Of a stretch of DNA of 64,000 bases, positions 32,302-41,599 are shown piece after piece. Below the pieces are notes generated by a model that searched no databases, was not told the DNA's origin, and saw nothing but the letters and a program-made list of their open reading frames with translations. Made by a program: the position numbers and the translations under genes. This DNA comes from Thermotoga sp. Mc24. Lineage in GTDB: Bacteria > Thermotogota > Thermotogae > Thermotogales > Thermotogaceae. The first letter of the stretch is position 1. Every line of letters starts with the position of its first letter. The stretch lies in contig NZ_JSFH01000002.1 of assembly GCF_000784835.1 (NCBI RefSeq), positions 62,001 through 126,000 of the forward strand, written 5' to 3'.

Positions 32302-32917
32302 AGTGAACGAGGATACCTGGATCGTTCTCTTCGAGGAACGGATTGATTTCTCTCCAGGACAGTTCGTCATGCTGGAGACACCGAAACTCGTCAGAAAGCC
32401 TTTCGTTCTCGGATACTGGGAAGATCACACGGCGATCTCCGTTCAGGTGAAGGGAAAGGGAACGAAGTGGATCGTCGAAGAAGCAGAGAAGATAAAAGGT
32501 CACGGTCCTCTTGGAAACGGCTTCGAAAAGCCTGGAAAAGGCCTTCTCATCATCTCTCCCACATGCCTCACAATGGCCGAAGCGCTTCGAAAGAAGATGA
32601 ACGTAGATGTACTCGTGGGAAGCAGAACTCCCTTCCAGATACCGCTCGAACACGAAACGGCCGTTGGTGATGAGGAGTTTTTGAGAAAACTCTCCTCCAC
32701 GGGAGAGTACGACTGGTACCTCGTCTCCGGTTCTCGGGGAATGGAAAAAGTCTGCTGGGAACACCTGAGAGGAAAAGAAGTTTACTTCTCGCTCGAAGAA
32801 TACATGGGATGCGGAATAGGAGCGTGTAAGTCCTGTGCCGTCTTCACAAAAGAGGGTGTGAAACACGTCTGCACCGATGGCCCCATATTCAGAGGTGATG
32901 AACTGTGCTGGAGCTGA
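32264..32917 (+). CDS. pyrK: Dihydroorotate dehydrogenase electron-transfer subunit
   Basis: The 217-aa flavin/iron-sulfur subunit links PyrD to NAD. The FAD domain includes LVRKPFVLGYWE and KGTKWIVE, and the NAD part has ISPTCLTMAEAL. The 2Fe-2S cluster motif CX4CX2CX11C is at C183, C188, C191 and C203. ATG 32264 overlaps pyrC by 38 nt; a TTG at 32276 is an alternative start. Its last 13 nt overlap pyrD. With pyrD it makes the class 1B, NAD-dependent enzyme. Confidence 0.9.
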   Translation: MERLLLTKKKTIRVNEDTWIVLFEERIDFSPGQFVMLETPKLVRKPFVLGYWEDHTAISVQVKGKGTKWIVEEAEKIKGHGPLGNGFEKPGKGLLIISPTCLTMAEALRKKMNVDVLVGSRTPFQIPLEHETAVGDEEFLRKLSSTGEYDWYLVSGSRGMEKVCWEHLRGKEVYFSLEEYMGCGIGACKSCAVFTKEGVKHVCTDGPIFRGDELCWS

Positions 32918-33717
32918 AACCTCCCCTTGTTCTTCTCTCCGGTCCTGCCGGCTTTGGAGAGTATCTGAAGCTCATGGATCACAGATACGTGGGCGGTGTT
33001 TTGCTGAAAACCGTCACGCTCCATCCGAAAGAAGGAAACCCCACTCCTAGAATGGCAGACAGCGATTTCTACGTGATAAACAGGATCGGACTGGAAAATC
33101 CCGGAATACACGCGTTCGTTGAAAACGTTCCAGAACTTCCTGTTCCCATGATCGCAAGTCTCGGCGGTGATTCTTTCGAGGAGTATCTGGAAGTGGCCCG
33201 TGTGTTCAAGAAAGTAGCAGACAGATTCCATGCGGTGGAGTTCAATTTCTCCTGTCCGAACGTGAAAGAAGGAGGACTCTCCATAGTCAAAAACGCGGAA
33301 GAGTGGAAGAAACTCCTGAACACACTCAGAAAGGAACTTCCCGACTCCTTCCTGATAGCGAAAGTGGGAGTAGAGGGTATCTTTGTGGAAGACGCCGCGG
33401 AGTTTGTGATGAAAACAGGGTGGGACGGAATCACGCTCGTGAACACGGTGAGGGGGTTGCATTTTGAAAAAGACACGATGATCTTAGGAGGACTTTCTGG
33501 TCCCGTGCTGAAACCGATCGCCCTCAGGGCAGTGTACGAAGTGAAGAAAAGATTCCCAGAACTCTTTGTGATAGCAAGTGGTGGCGTGTACTCCGTGAAA
33601 GACGCAGAAGAATTCTTAAAAGTGGGAGCGGACGTGATAGGGGTCGGAAGCGCTCTCTTCAAAGATCCTGGTGTTGTGGAAGAAATTGGAAAATATCTGC
33701 TGGAGGTGAAAAGATGA
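32905..33717 (+). CDS. pyrD: Dihydroorotate dehydrogenase B, catalytic subunit
   Basis: The 270-aa FMN TIM barrel oxidises dihydroorotate to orotate. The class 1 motif EFNFSCPNVKEGG carries the catalytic cysteine (C117), which distinguishes it from serine-using class 2 enzymes. VNTVRGLHF, GGLSGPVLKPIALRAVYEV and IASGGVYSVKDAEEFLKVGADVIGVGSA are also present. Start is GTG 32905. The pairing with pyrK directly upstream confirms type 1B. Confidence 0.95.
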   Translation: MLELKPPLVLLSGPAGFGEYLKLMDHRYVGGVLLKTVTLHPKEGNPTPRMADSDFYVINRIGLENPGIHAFVENVPELPVPMIASLGGDSFEEYLEVARVFKKVADRFHAVEFNFSCPNVKEGGLSIVKNAEEWKKLLNTLRKELPDSFLIAKVGVEGIFVEDAAEFVMKTGWDGITLVNTVRGLHFEKDTMILGGLSGPVLKPIALRAVYEVKKRFPELFVIASGGVYSVKDAEEFLKVGADVIGVGSALFKDPGVVEEIGKYLLEVKR

Positions 33718-34319
33718 TACCTGTTCTCAGTCTGGACATGGAAGATCCTATCAGATTCATCGACGAAAACGGCAGTTTCGAAGTGGTGAAGGTGGGTCAC
33801 AACCTCGCCATACACGGGAAAAAGATCTTCGACGAGCTCGCAAAGAGAAATTTGAAGATAATCCTCGACCTGAAGTTCTGCGATATCCCTTCAACGGTGG
33901 AACGTTCCATAAAGAGCTGGGATCACCCGGCGATCATAGGTTTCACAGTTCACTCCTGCGCTGGATACGAAAGCGTGGAGAGGGCTCTCAGTGCAACAGA
34001 CAAACACGTGTTCGTTGTGGTGAAACTCACTTCCATGGAAGGATCCCTCGAGGATTACATGGACAGGATAGAAAAACTGAACAAGCTTGGGTGTGATTTC
34101 GTGCTTCCCGGTCCATGGGCAAAGGCTCTGAGAGAGAAGATAAAAGGCAAAATTCTCGTTCCCGGCATCAGAATGGAAGTGAAAGCAGACGATCAAAAGG
34201 ACGTCGTAACGCTCGAAGAGATGAAGGGAATAGCGAATTTTGCTGTGCTCGGAAGAGAGATCTACCTGAGCGAAAATCCCAGAGAAAAGATCAAAAGGAT
34301 AAAGGAGATGAGACTGTGA
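33714..34319 (+). CDS. pyrF: Orotidine-5'-phosphate decarboxylase
   Basis: The 201-aa TIM-barrel enzyme makes UMP from OMP. The catalytic network is in IILDLKFCDIPSTVERS (DxKxxD), with VKVGHNLAIHG at the N-terminus and VPGIRMEVKADDQ before the phosphate loop. Overlaps by 4 nt with pyrD upstream and pyrE downstream indicate coupled translation. Confidence 0.94.
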   Translation: MIPVLSLDMEDPIRFIDENGSFEVVKVGHNLAIHGKKIFDELAKRNLKIILDLKFCDIPSTVERSIKSWDHPAIIGFTVHSCAGYESVERALSATDKHVFVVVKLTSMEGSLEDYMDRIEKLNKLGCDFVLPGPWAKALREKIKGKILVPGIRMEVKADDQKDVVTLEEMKGIANFAVLGREIYLSENPREKIKRIKEMRL

Positions 34320-34879
34320 TAAAGGAAATCCTCGAGAAAACCGGTGCTTTGATGGAAGGGCACTTCATTCTCTCTTCCGGGAAACACTCCTCAAGATACG
34401 TGCAGTGCGCACGTCTTTTCGAGTTTCCAGAGTACGGCGACGTCGTGGGAGAAGAATTAGCAAAGCTTCTGAGGAAGTACGATGTTGAAACAGTAGTGGG
34501 TCCCGCAATGGGGGGAGTAATACTCTCGTACGTCGTTGCAAGGTACCTGAAAGCGAGGTCGTTGTTCGCGGAAAGAGAAAACGGAGTGATGAAACTAAGA
34601 AGGGGTTTTTTCGTGAAACCTGGAGAAAAAGTAGCGGTAGTTGAAGACGTGGTGACCACGGGTGGTTCTGTGAAGGAAGTGATAGAGCTCTTGAAAGAGT
34701 ATGGAGCAAACGTGGTGTGTGTGGGTTCCATCATCGATCGCTCCGGCGGAAAAGTGGACTTTGGAGTTCCGTTCGAAAGTCTTCTGAAGCTCGACCTTCC
34801 GGTTTACGATCCTGAAGACTGTCCACTCTGCAAACAGGGAATCCCGGCAGAAAAACCGGGAAGCAGGGGATTGAAATGA
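34316..34879 (+). CDS. pyrE: Orotate phosphoribosyltransferase
   Basis: The 187-aa enzyme joins orotate to PRPP. The PRPP-binding motif is VAVVEDVVTTGGSV, and ILSSGKHSSRYVQCARLF and VVGPAMGGVILSYVVAR are typical. The true start is GTG 34316 (AAAGGAGATG ahead); the frame open further upstream lies inside pyrF. The tail has DCPLCKQG. It is the last pyrimidine gene of the run pyrC-K-D-F-E. Confidence 0.94.
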   Translation: MIKEILEKTGALMEGHFILSSGKHSSRYVQCARLFEFPEYGDVVGEELAKLLRKYDVETVVGPAMGGVILSYVVARYLKARSLFAERENGVMKLRRGFFVKPGEKVAVVEDVVTTGGSVKEVIELLKEYGANVVCVGSIIDRSGGKVDFGVPFESLLKLDLPVYDPEDCPLCKQGIPAEKPGSRGLK

Positions 34880-36180
34880 TAATAAAAGGTGCCCTGGTGT
34901 GGAGCGGAAAGGAGTTCGTTCAAAAAGATCTGTTCGTGGAAAACGGAGAATTCGTCGAAAAATCGAGTGAACCTGTCATCGATGCGAAAGGATACTTCCT
35001 CGTTCCTGGCTTTGTCGATTCACACGCACACGTTGTGGGAACGGGCTTTTCGAAACTCAGTGTCCAGTTCAACGATTGGGACGAGCTCTTCGAAAGAGAC
35101 CTCACCGGTGAAGTCGTGGTGGGAAGAGGCTGGTTTGAAGAACCAGACGGATCGGTTGTTGAGAGACTGGACAGAATCGAAGTGCCTGTCTTTCTCATAA
35201 GACGGTGCGGTCACAAAGCGTTTCTCAACAAAAAAGCGATGGAGGTTCTGGGAGTCGAAGAAAGGTATCTCGTAGAGAACTTGGAAAAGATCTACGAGTA
35301 CGTCTTCAAAGAGAAAATGGCCGAATTCTACAGGGTTGGAGAAGAGGAATTTCTCAAACACGGTGTGACTTTTGTTCAGAGCGACGATCTTTACGGTGTG
35401 AGCGTGGAAAGGCTTCTTTCCATTATAAAACACTCCAGAATCAGACTCTTCGAGAAGCTGAAACCAAAGGATCTAAAACCCGAACACTTCGGAGATCTCA
35501 ACGAGAGAGTACACGTTAAAGGTGTCAAAGTCTTCATGGACGGCTCCCTTGGAGCAAAAACGGCTCTCATCTCCGGTGAATACGACGACGGAACACAGGG
35601 TGTGCAACTTCTCACAGAAGAAAGACTCGAAGAACTGTCTCGCTTCTGCGACGAACACGATCTAATTCTGAACGTTCATGCCATAGGGGACAGGGCGGTG
35701 AGTCTTGTTCTCGATGTTCTCGAAAGACACCGCGGTCACAGAATCATCCACGCTCAGTTCGTTCAAGAAAAAGATCTACAGCGAGCAAAAAACACCACTT
35801 TTTCCGTTCAGCCTCATTTCTTCTTCGAAGACCAGCCCCTTTTGGAGAAGGTGAAGGTGAACGCGCTTCACTACCCGTTCTATAGAATGTTCAAAGCGGG
35901 TGTTTCCATCTCCTTCTCTTCGGATTCCCCCGTTTCACCGTGTGATCCAAAATATATCGCAGAACACGCGCTCAAAATGGGTTTTTCCAGAGGAGAAACG
36001 TTCTATCTGATGACGGAAGCGGGGGCAAGCCAGGTAGGAATAAAAACAGGAAGGATAGAAGCAGGGTACAGAGCAGATTTCTGCCTCTACGAAAGAGATC
36101 CACTTCTTTTCGAGGACGATCCCGTTGCGGTGTTCGTGGAGGGGGTGAAGATTTATGAGAAAAACGGATCCTCTCATTGA
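34876..36180 (+). CDS. Amidohydrolase of the YtcJ/exoenzyme-regulator type
   Basis: The 434-aa metal-dependent hydrolase has VPGFVDSHAHV (HxH), VKGVKVFMDGSLGAKTALIS, NVHAIGDRAV, IIHAQFV and SFSSDSPVSPCDP in the order seen in YtcJ-like amidohydrolases. Substrate unknown; family members act on amides, formamides or cyclic compounds. The start overlaps pyrE by 4 nt, so it is co-translated with the pyrimidine genes, which might mean a nucleobase-related substrate (inference only). Confidence 0.85.
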   Translation: MIIKGALVWSGKEFVQKDLFVENGEFVEKSSEPVIDAKGYFLVPGFVDSHAHVVGTGFSKLSVQFNDWDELFERDLTGEVVVGRGWFEEPDGSVVERLDRIEVPVFLIRRCGHKAFLNKKAMEVLGVEERYLVENLEKIYEYVFKEKMAEFYRVGEEEFLKHGVTFVQSDDLYGVSVERLLSIIKHSRIRLFEKLKPKDLKPEHFGDLNERVHVKGVKVFMDGSLGAKTALISGEYDDGTQGVQLLTEERLEELSRFCDEHDLILNVHAIGDRAVSLVLDVLERHRGHRIIHAQFVQEKDLQRAKNTTFSVQPHFFFEDQPLLEKVKVNALHYPFYRMFKAGVSISFSSDSPVSPCDPKYIAEHALKMGFSRGETFYLMTEAGASQVGIKTGRIEAGYRADFCLYERDPLLFEDDPVAVFVEGVKIYEKNGSSH

Positions 36181-36607
36181 CATTTTCAAGAAGAACAAAG
36201 AGAGAATCGATATCCTTGGAAAAGCATGGGATATCTTTTATTTTGAAGGAAGAGCTCCCGATGTAGGTAAAAGGCGCGAGAATTTCATAGTTGAGATGCT
36301 AAGAAAAGAACTTCCACACCTCATAAAATCCGTTAATCAAGCCCTGGACACAGAAAGAAACTGGGATATTGAAATAACTTTTCAAGACGGCTCAACAAAG
36401 AGGTACAGTATAAAAACAACTGAAGGATTTTCCAAGTTGGGGGAGTACTATTCACTCCCGAACAGCAACACAAACCCACGTGGTTTCGGATTGAAGAGTT
36501 CCACTGTAAGAAGACTGATCGAGCTTTCAAAAGAAGAGGGAAATTATCTCGAAATCGATTACAAACCTTTTCCCGCTGAATTGATGCCCAAAGCGAAAGA
36601 AGAATAA
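36155..36607 (+). CDS. Putative type II restriction endonuclease
   Basis: The 150-aa protein has a strong ribosome site (GGAGGGGGTGAAG) and overlaps the amidohydrolase gene by 26 nt. A possible nuclease core is NWDIEITF-(n)-RYSIKTT, a D...xK arrangement of PD-(D/E)xK type, followed by GEYYSLPNSNTNPRGFG. I have an uncertain memory of a similar stretch in MjaI-like enzymes. The convergent DNA methyltransferase 4 nt away supports a restriction-modification pair. It is short for a restriction enzyme and could be a reduced copy. Confidence 0.5.
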   Translation: MRKTDPLIDIFKKNKERIDILGKAWDIFYFEGRAPDVGKRRENFIVEMLRKELPHLIKSVNQALDTERNWDIEITFQDGSTKRYSIKTTEGFSKLGEYYSLPNSNTNPRGFGLKSSTVRRLIELSKEEGNYLEIDYKPFPAELMPKAKEE

Positions 36608-36611
36608 AATA

Positions 36612-37538
36612 TCACCAGTGATCTTCAAAAAGAGTAGGTTTGCTGAGAATATCCTTTACTCTCTCTTCGGCCTTTTTTACGTATTCGGGATTTATCTCTA
36701 TTCCAACAAAATGCCGCCCTGTTTTAACGGCAGCTACACATGTTGTCCCTACACCGGCAAAAGGATCGAGAACAACATCTCCTTTAAAGGTGTAGAGCTG
36801 TATACAACGGTAGGGAAGTTCTTCAGGGAAGGGAGCAGGATGTCCTACTCTCTTAGCTGACTCTGGGGGAAACTTCCAAACACTCCTTGTGAATTCTAAA
36901 AATTCTTCTCTTGTTATTGTTGATTCTACTTCTCTATCACTGGGTTTTCTTCGCTTTAGATCTCCTTTACTCATTACAATGATATACTCGTGTTGATCCC
37001 TTAGCACAGGATTCACAGGCGACATCCACGAACCCCATGCAGTCGAAGAACCGCTCACCGCTTCTCCTTTGTCCCAAATGATCTCTCCACGTATCAAAAA
37101 GCCTATCTTTTCAAACAAATGGATGAGATACGCATGGAGCGGAATGTAAGGTTTTCTTCCAAGATTTGCTACATTGAAACAGACTCTTCCACCCCAGACG
37201 AGAATCCTGTACACTTCCTTCATGACCTCTTCTATGAATTCAAGGTATTCATCAAGAGTCATGTCTTCATCGTATTCTTTCCCTACATTGTACGGAGGTG
37301 AAGTTACCATGAGATGTATCGAACGATCAGGTATTTTTTTCAGAACTTCTCTGGCATCTCCCTCAATGACTTTGTCTAAGAGATTTTCAGGAAGTGGGTT
37401 CTCGATGAAATCTTCCTCTGAAGGTTTTGGAAGGGAAAAGTTGGAATAGATCGCTCTACTATAAAATGGAGACGAATCGTGGCTTTCCCTGCCTTTTACT
37501 CCAAACGAACTGGTTCTTGTTGATCTTCTTCTCTTCAC
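36612..37538 (-). CDS. DNA (cytosine-N4)-methyltransferase, beta class
   Basis: The ~308-aa enzyme has the catalytic motif IV as SPPY (MVTSPPYNVGKEYDED) before the SAM-binding motif I (VVLDPFAGVGTTCVAA), the beta-class order. SPPY suggests N4-cytosine rather than N6-adenine methylation. The target-recognition part lies between. GTG 37538, preceded by AGGGGATG, is preferred because the longer open frame would run through the tRNA gene. It faces the putative restriction enzyme tail to tail. Recognition sequence unknown. Confidence 0.82.
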   Translation of the reverse strand: MKRRRSTRTSSFGVKGRESHDSSPFYSRAIYSNFSLPKPSEEDFIENPLPENLLDKVIEGDAREVLKKIPDRSIHLMVTSPPYNVGKEYDEDMTLDEYLEFIEEVMKEVYRILVWGGRVCFNVANLGRKPYIPLHAYLIHLFEKIGFLIRGEIIWDKGEAVSGSSTAWGSWMSPVNPVLRDQHEYIIVMSKGDLKRRKPSDREVESTITREEFLEFTRSVWKFPPESAKRVGHPAPFPEELPYRCIQLYTFKGDVVLDPFAGVGTTCVAAVKTGRHFVGIEINPEYVKKAEERVKDILSKPTLFEDHW

Positions 37539-37571
37539 AATGTCATCCCCTGGGGATAGGAAAATAGAAAA

Positions 37572-37648
37572 TGGAGCAGGCGGTGGGACTCGAACCCACA
37601 CCCTCCGCCTTACCAAGGCGGCGCTCCACCGCTTGAAGCTACGCCTGC
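37572..37648 (-). tRNA. tRNA-Thr (GGT)
   Basis: The 77-nt cloverleaf includes an encoded CCA. Acceptor stem GCAGGCG/CGCCTGC, discriminator U, anticodon stem CCGCC/GGCGG with loop TTGGTAA (anticodon GGT), T stem GTGGG/CCCAC with loop TTCGAGT. It resembles bacterial tRNA-Thr(GGT) in the anticodon arm. It lies between the methyltransferase gene and the dehydrogenase gene, a typical border for mobile modules. Confidence 0.95.
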
Positions 37649-37687
37649 TCGCCTCTGTGGTTATTTTAACACACGAACCTTTTCTAT

Positions 37688-38671
37688 TCAAGATATTTCC
37701 TGATAACCCTTTTCTTTCAAAATTCGGATCACTTCTTTATTCACCACGTACCTTGGTATTCTACCTTTGAAGAAATCCACAATAGATTGGGCGGCCATCA
37801 TGTTCATTCTGAAGATGGCTTCCTTTGTGTGTGCACCTATATGCGCCGTGGTGATGAGATTGGGACATTCGAAAAGAGGTGAATTGGTATCTGGAGGTTC
37901 TTCAGAAAAGACGTCCAAGGCTGCACCCGCTATTCTTCCTTCTTTCAAAGCTTTCACAAGCGCTTCTTCATCCACCAGCTCTCCGCGGGAGGTGTTGATC
38001 AAAAAAGCAGATTTCTTCATGAGTGAAAGTTCTCTTTCTCCTATCATGTTCTTTGTGCTTTCGTTCAGCGGAACATGGAGTGAGACGAAATCGCTTTCCT
38101 TCAAAAGCTGTTCCAGATCATCAACAGGGGTGGCTTCCAGTAATCTAACACTATCTTTGCTCACGTAAGGATCGTAGACCAGTACGTTCATTCCAAGGCA
38201 GACAGCCTTTTTAACCACTTCTCTTCCTATCGAGCCAAACCCCACCATACCCAGTATTTTTCCAGAAACTTCCTGTCCCACCGTTCCTTCCCATCTTCTT
38301 TCGAGAAACAGTTTGTTATGAGCCCATACAAGTCCCCTACTCAGTGCGAAGATGAAAGCGATTGTAAGTTCCGCAACAGAAAGGGAATTCGCACCGGCTG
38401 TGATGGTAACGGGAATACCTTTCTTCGTGGCAGCTTCCAAATCTATGTTGTCCACTCCCACACCGTGCTTTGCTATGATCTTGAGACTGGAGTTTTCTAC
38501 CATTTCCGCTGTTAGAGGGTTTGTCCCCACGATCAAAGCATCTGCTTCTCTCAAGACATCGGGGTCTATAGTATCAGACCTTATTATTTCGAAACCTTCC
38601 TTTCTGAGGAATTCGACAGGTTCCTGAGAGTACTTTCCGAAGGTTCGTGTCACGATCAATATTTTTTTCAT
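37688..38671 (-). CDS. D-2-hydroxyacid dehydrogenase (SerA-like)
   Basis: The 327-aa NAD-dependent enzyme has the cofactor motif ILGMVGFGSIGREVVKKA, the catalytic arginine/glutamate region LINTSRGELVDEEALVKAL and TAHIGAHTKEAIFRMN with the catalytic histidine. It lacks the C-terminal regulatory domain of full-length phosphoglycerate dehydrogenase. Since it is downstream of an RpiR regulator, an SDR enzyme and a TRAP transporter, oxidation of an imported sugar acid or hydroxy acid is more likely than serine synthesis. Confidence 0.88.
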   Translation of the reverse strand: MKKILIVTRTFGKYSQEPVEFLRKEGFEIIRSDTIDPDVLREADALIVGTNPLTAEMVENSSLKIIAKHGVGVDNIDLEAATKKGIPVTITAGANSLSVAELTIAFIFALSRGLVWAHNKLFLERRWEGTVGQEVSGKILGMVGFGSIGREVVKKAVCLGMNVLVYDPYVSKDSVRLLEATPVDDLEQLLKESDFVSLHVPLNESTKNMIGERELSLMKKSAFLINTSRGELVDEEALVKALKEGRIAGAALDVFSEEPPDTNSPLFECPNLITTAHIGAHTKEAIFRMNMMAAQSIVDFFKGRIPRYVVNKEVIRILKEKGYQEIS

Positions 38672-38688
38672 ATCTTCCCCCTCCAGGT

Positions 38689-39531
38689 TCAGTACTTCAA
38701 TTCTGAGACTGCGAGTCTACTCTTGTTGAGATTTTCTATTGCCCTTGGATCTCTTGCTGCTAAGAGTGTGTATATCGTGTCAAGAATCACAAGCTGGACT
38801 ATCCTCGAAGTCATTGCATCGGTTCTTATTTTCGTTTCTTTCGTATTGGTGGCAAGAACAACATCTGAGTACTTCGCGAGCGTGGATTTTCTGTTTCCTG
38901 TGATTGTAACAACTGGCATTTTCATTTCTTTCGCTTTCTTAGCGAAGTTCACCACGGAGATCGTTTCTCCAGTGTGCGATATGGCAACCAGCAGATCGCT
39001 TGGTGAGGCTGTGGCAAGAATGGCTGCTATGATGTGTTCATCGTTGGAAAACAGACAGTTTTTTCCAATTCTTGTGAATTTATGAAACGCATCGAAGGCA
39101 ACGGCGGCCGAAGCTGCAAAACCAATGAATATGATCCTCTGAGCGTTTTTGAACAGATCGACGGTTCTTTCAATGGAATCGATATCCAGCCAGTTCAGTG
39201 TGTCTAGAATGGCTCTCACCGTTGCTTTGAATATCTTTTCCGTGATGGTTTTCGTATCGTCCTCACTTGAGACATCTTCGTAGACGATCTCGAGCGGTGC
39301 CCTGGAGATACTCTGGGCTAAAAGCACCTTGAACTGCTGAAAGCTGTTTAACCCCAGTTTTTTGTAAAACTTCACGACGGAAGCTTCACTTTTTACACCG
39401 GCTTTCATGCTGAGATCACTGATGGAGCTTTCTATGATACTCCTCGGATCTGCCAGAACGACATCTGCGATTTGTTTTTCCGCATTCGTGAACTCATCGT
39501 ATTTTTCCTTTATCCTCTGAATAACATCCAC
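38689..39531 (-). CDS. RpiR-family transcriptional regulator with SIS domain
   Basis: The 280-aa protein has an N-terminal helix-turn-helix (SISDLSMKAGVKSEASVVKFYKKLG) and a C-terminal sugar-phosphate-binding SIS domain (IIFIGFAASAAVAFDAFHKF, AISHTGETISVVNFAKKAKEM). Members sense phosphosugars. It lies inside the TRAP/dehydrogenase operon and presumably controls it; direct repeats downstream of the dctP promoter are a candidate site. GTG 39531 follows GGAGGTC. Confidence 0.9.
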   Translation of the reverse strand: MDVIQRIKEKYDEFTNAEKQIADVVLADPRSIIESSISDLSMKAGVKSEASVVKFYKKLGLNSFQQFKVLLAQSISRAPLEIVYEDVSSEDDTKTITEKIFKATVRAILDTLNWLDIDSIERTVDLFKNAQRIIFIGFAASAAVAFDAFHKFTRIGKNCLFSNDEHIIAAILATASPSDLLVAISHTGETISVVNFAKKAKEMKMPVVTITGNRKSTLAKYSDVVLATNTKETKIRTDAMTSRIVQLVILDTIYTLLAARDPRAIENLNKSRLAVSELKY

Positions 39532-39543
39532 ACTAAGACCTCC

Positions 39544-40299
39544 TCACACAGCGGTAGAACCTCCATCTATGTTTATGATACTGCCCGTCATAAATCCGGC
39601 TTCGTCACACGCTGCAAAGAGGATCGCGAAGGCGATTTCCTCCTCTTTTCCCAGTCTCTTCATAGGGATCCTGGAGGTCATTTTTTTCAGGAGTTCTTCT
39701 GGATTTGGAGAAGCCTTCACCCTCGCCATGAGTCCCTCAGACTGAGTGGTACCCGGGCACACCGCGTTGACCCTGATTCCATAATCGACGTAATCGACGG
39801 CAAGAGATCTTGTAAGTCCCAGGAGTGCAGCTTTTGAAACACTGTAGACACACCTTCTTGGAATTCCTATGAGTCCTGCTTCGGAGGAAACGTTTACAAT
39901 GACTCCTCCGCCTTGCTTTTTCATCTGCTCAACGGCATATTTTGAGAGAAGAAAAGGCCCTTTGACATTCACAGCCATTGTTTTATCAAAATCTTCCTCC
40001 GAAGTCTCTTCTATGTTTCCATAAGGTACGATGCCAGCGTTGTTCACCAGGATGTCGAGCCTTCCGAACGTTTCCACCGTTTTCTTCACTATCTGTTCTG
40101 CATCTTTCGCTACATCTCCGAAGATAAACGCAGCTTCTCCTCCCATGCTCTTTATCAGCTCCACAGTTTCTTTTCCTTTTTCTTCAGAGATATCGTTGAT
40201 CGCTACTTTTGCCCCTCTTTCTGCGAACATAACGGCTGCTTTCTTTCCAATACCGGAACCTGCTCCTGTTATTAAAACCACTTTTCCCTGGAAATTCAT
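39544..40299 (-). CDS. Short-chain dehydrogenase/reductase
   Basis: The 251-aa classical SDR has the cofactor motif ITGAGSGIGKKAAV, NNAGIVPYG, catalytic serine and YSVSK (YxxxK), and the C-terminal INIDGGSTAV. Substrate is not readable; the operon points to a sugar-acid or polyol intermediate delivered by the TRAP transporter. ATG 40299 follows GAGGAGGGAG. Confidence 0.9.
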   Translation of the reverse strand: MNFQGKVVLITGAGSGIGKKAAVMFAERGAKVAINDISEEKGKETVELIKSMGGEAAFIFGDVAKDAEQIVKKTVETFGRLDILVNNAGIVPYGNIEETSEEDFDKTMAVNVKGPFLLSKYAVEQMKKQGGGVIVNVSSEAGLIGIPRRCVYSVSKAALLGLTRSLAVDYVDYGIRVNAVCPGTTQSEGLMARVKASPNPEELLKKMTSRIPMKRLGKEEEIAFAILFAACDEAGFMTGSIINIDGGSTAV

Positions 40300-40314
40300 A
40301 TCTCTGCTCCCTCC

Positions 40315-41598
40315 TCATCCAAAGATGAGATTCGGAATGAACAATACGATCTGTGGGAAGAAGATGACTATAAGTATCGCCAGTATCGTCACAAACAAGA
40401 AAGGCCAGGATGCCTGTATGTACTCTTCCATAGTCGCATCGAGTACCGAGCAACCTGCGTACATAGAAGCACCTACAGGAGGTGTCTGGTTACCCATAGC
40501 AGCGGATAAAATGAATACCAGACCGAAGTGAACTGGATCTATTCCCACCTGTTCTGCCACAGGAAGCAAGATTGCCGTGAGCATGAGAATCAAAGCCGTT
40601 GCATCGACAAACAGACCGGCAAAAACCAAGAATAAAGAGATCATTATCATCAGAACGTTTGGATTGGAAGATATTCCCAGGAGAAATTCCGCGAGCTTTT
40701 CCGGTATTCTTTCCCAGATCATACCGTAACCGAAAATTGTAGACATCGAAAGTATGAACATCACACTCCCGATATCACCAAGAGAATTCTCCAGGGTTTC
40801 CCAGTAAAAGGTTTTGAGAGACATCTCTCTGTGTATTATGAATCCCACCAGCATTCCGTACAAAACCGCGAAGGAACCAACCTCTGAAGGGGTAAAGATA
40901 CCGCCTCTCAGACCCACAATCAGCAAAACCGGAAACATAAGAGCCCAGATGCTCTTTCCCAGAGATCTGAAAACTTCATTTACCGGTGCTCGTCTCTCTC
41001 GTTCGGGTGCAAGGTTCAATCTTTTAGCAACAAACCATATGGTGATCATGTACACGATCATCAAAAGAAGACCGGGTCCTATTCCTGCCGCGAAGAGCCT
41101 TCCTATAGAGACCTGACCGATCGTACCGTAAATGATGAAAGCGATACCAGGGGGAATGATCGGGGTGATCAGAGACGTCCAGACATTCACGGCAACTGCG
41201 AAACCTCTTGGATAACCTCGTTTGAGCATCTCTGGACCGAGCATCCTTGTTTCCATAGCTGCGTCTGCAATACTGGATCCGGAAACTCCTCCCATCAACG
41301 TGGAAAGAACAGCTGAAACCTGACCGAGTCCTCCTCTCATGTGACCAACGAGGGTGGAGGCAAAATCGAGGAGTCTTCTCGTCACTCCAGCAGAATTCAT
41401 CACATTTCCAGCCACAATGAACATGGGAATAGCAAGCAACGTGAAATTCACCGTTTGAGAAAGCAGTCTCTGTATCGGAATGGTGATAGGTAGTTCAGGA
41501 TGTTGGAGAAACCAGAGAAACCCGGATATTCCTATAGCAAAGGCAACAGGCATTCCAAGCATCAGAAAAACAGCAAAGGCGATGAGAACTATGATCAT
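40315..41598 (-). CDS. dctM: TRAP transporter large permease (DctM)
   Basis: The 427-aa protein has about 12 hydrophobic segments and DctM signatures such as LLAIPMFIVAGNVMNSAGVTRRLLDFA, LMGGVSGSSIADAAMETRMLGPEM and FILSAAMGNQTPPVGASMYAGC. It moves the substrate with sodium ions. It starts 1 nt before the dctQ stop region (dctQ ends at 41600). Together with dctQ and dctP it makes a complete TRAP system. Confidence 0.95.
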   Translation of the reverse strand: MIIVLIAFAVFLMLGMPVAFAIGISGFLWFLQHPELPITIPIQRLLSQTVNFTLLAIPMFIVAGNVMNSAGVTRRLLDFASTLVGHMRGGLGQVSAVLSTLMGGVSGSSIADAAMETRMLGPEMLKRGYPRGFAVAVNVWTSLITPIIPPGIAFIIYGTIGQVSIGRLFAAGIGPGLLLMIVYMITIWFVAKRLNLAPERERRAPVNEVFRSLGKSIWALMFPVLLIVGLRGGIFTPSEVGSFAVLYGMLVGFIIHREMSLKTFYWETLENSLGDIGSVMFILSMSTIFGYGMIWERIPEKLAEFLLGISSNPNVLMIMISLFLVFAGLFVDATALILMLTAILLPVAEQVGIDPVHFGLVFILSAAMGNQTPPVGASMYAGCSVLDATMEEYIQASWPFLFVTILAILIVIFFPQIVLFIPNLIFG

Positions 41599-41599
41599 G

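Noticed and set aside
37539..37691. N-terminal extension of the DNA methyltransferase
   Set aside because: The extension is a read-through of the tRNA-Thr gene; a GTG with a ribosome site at 37538 is preferable.
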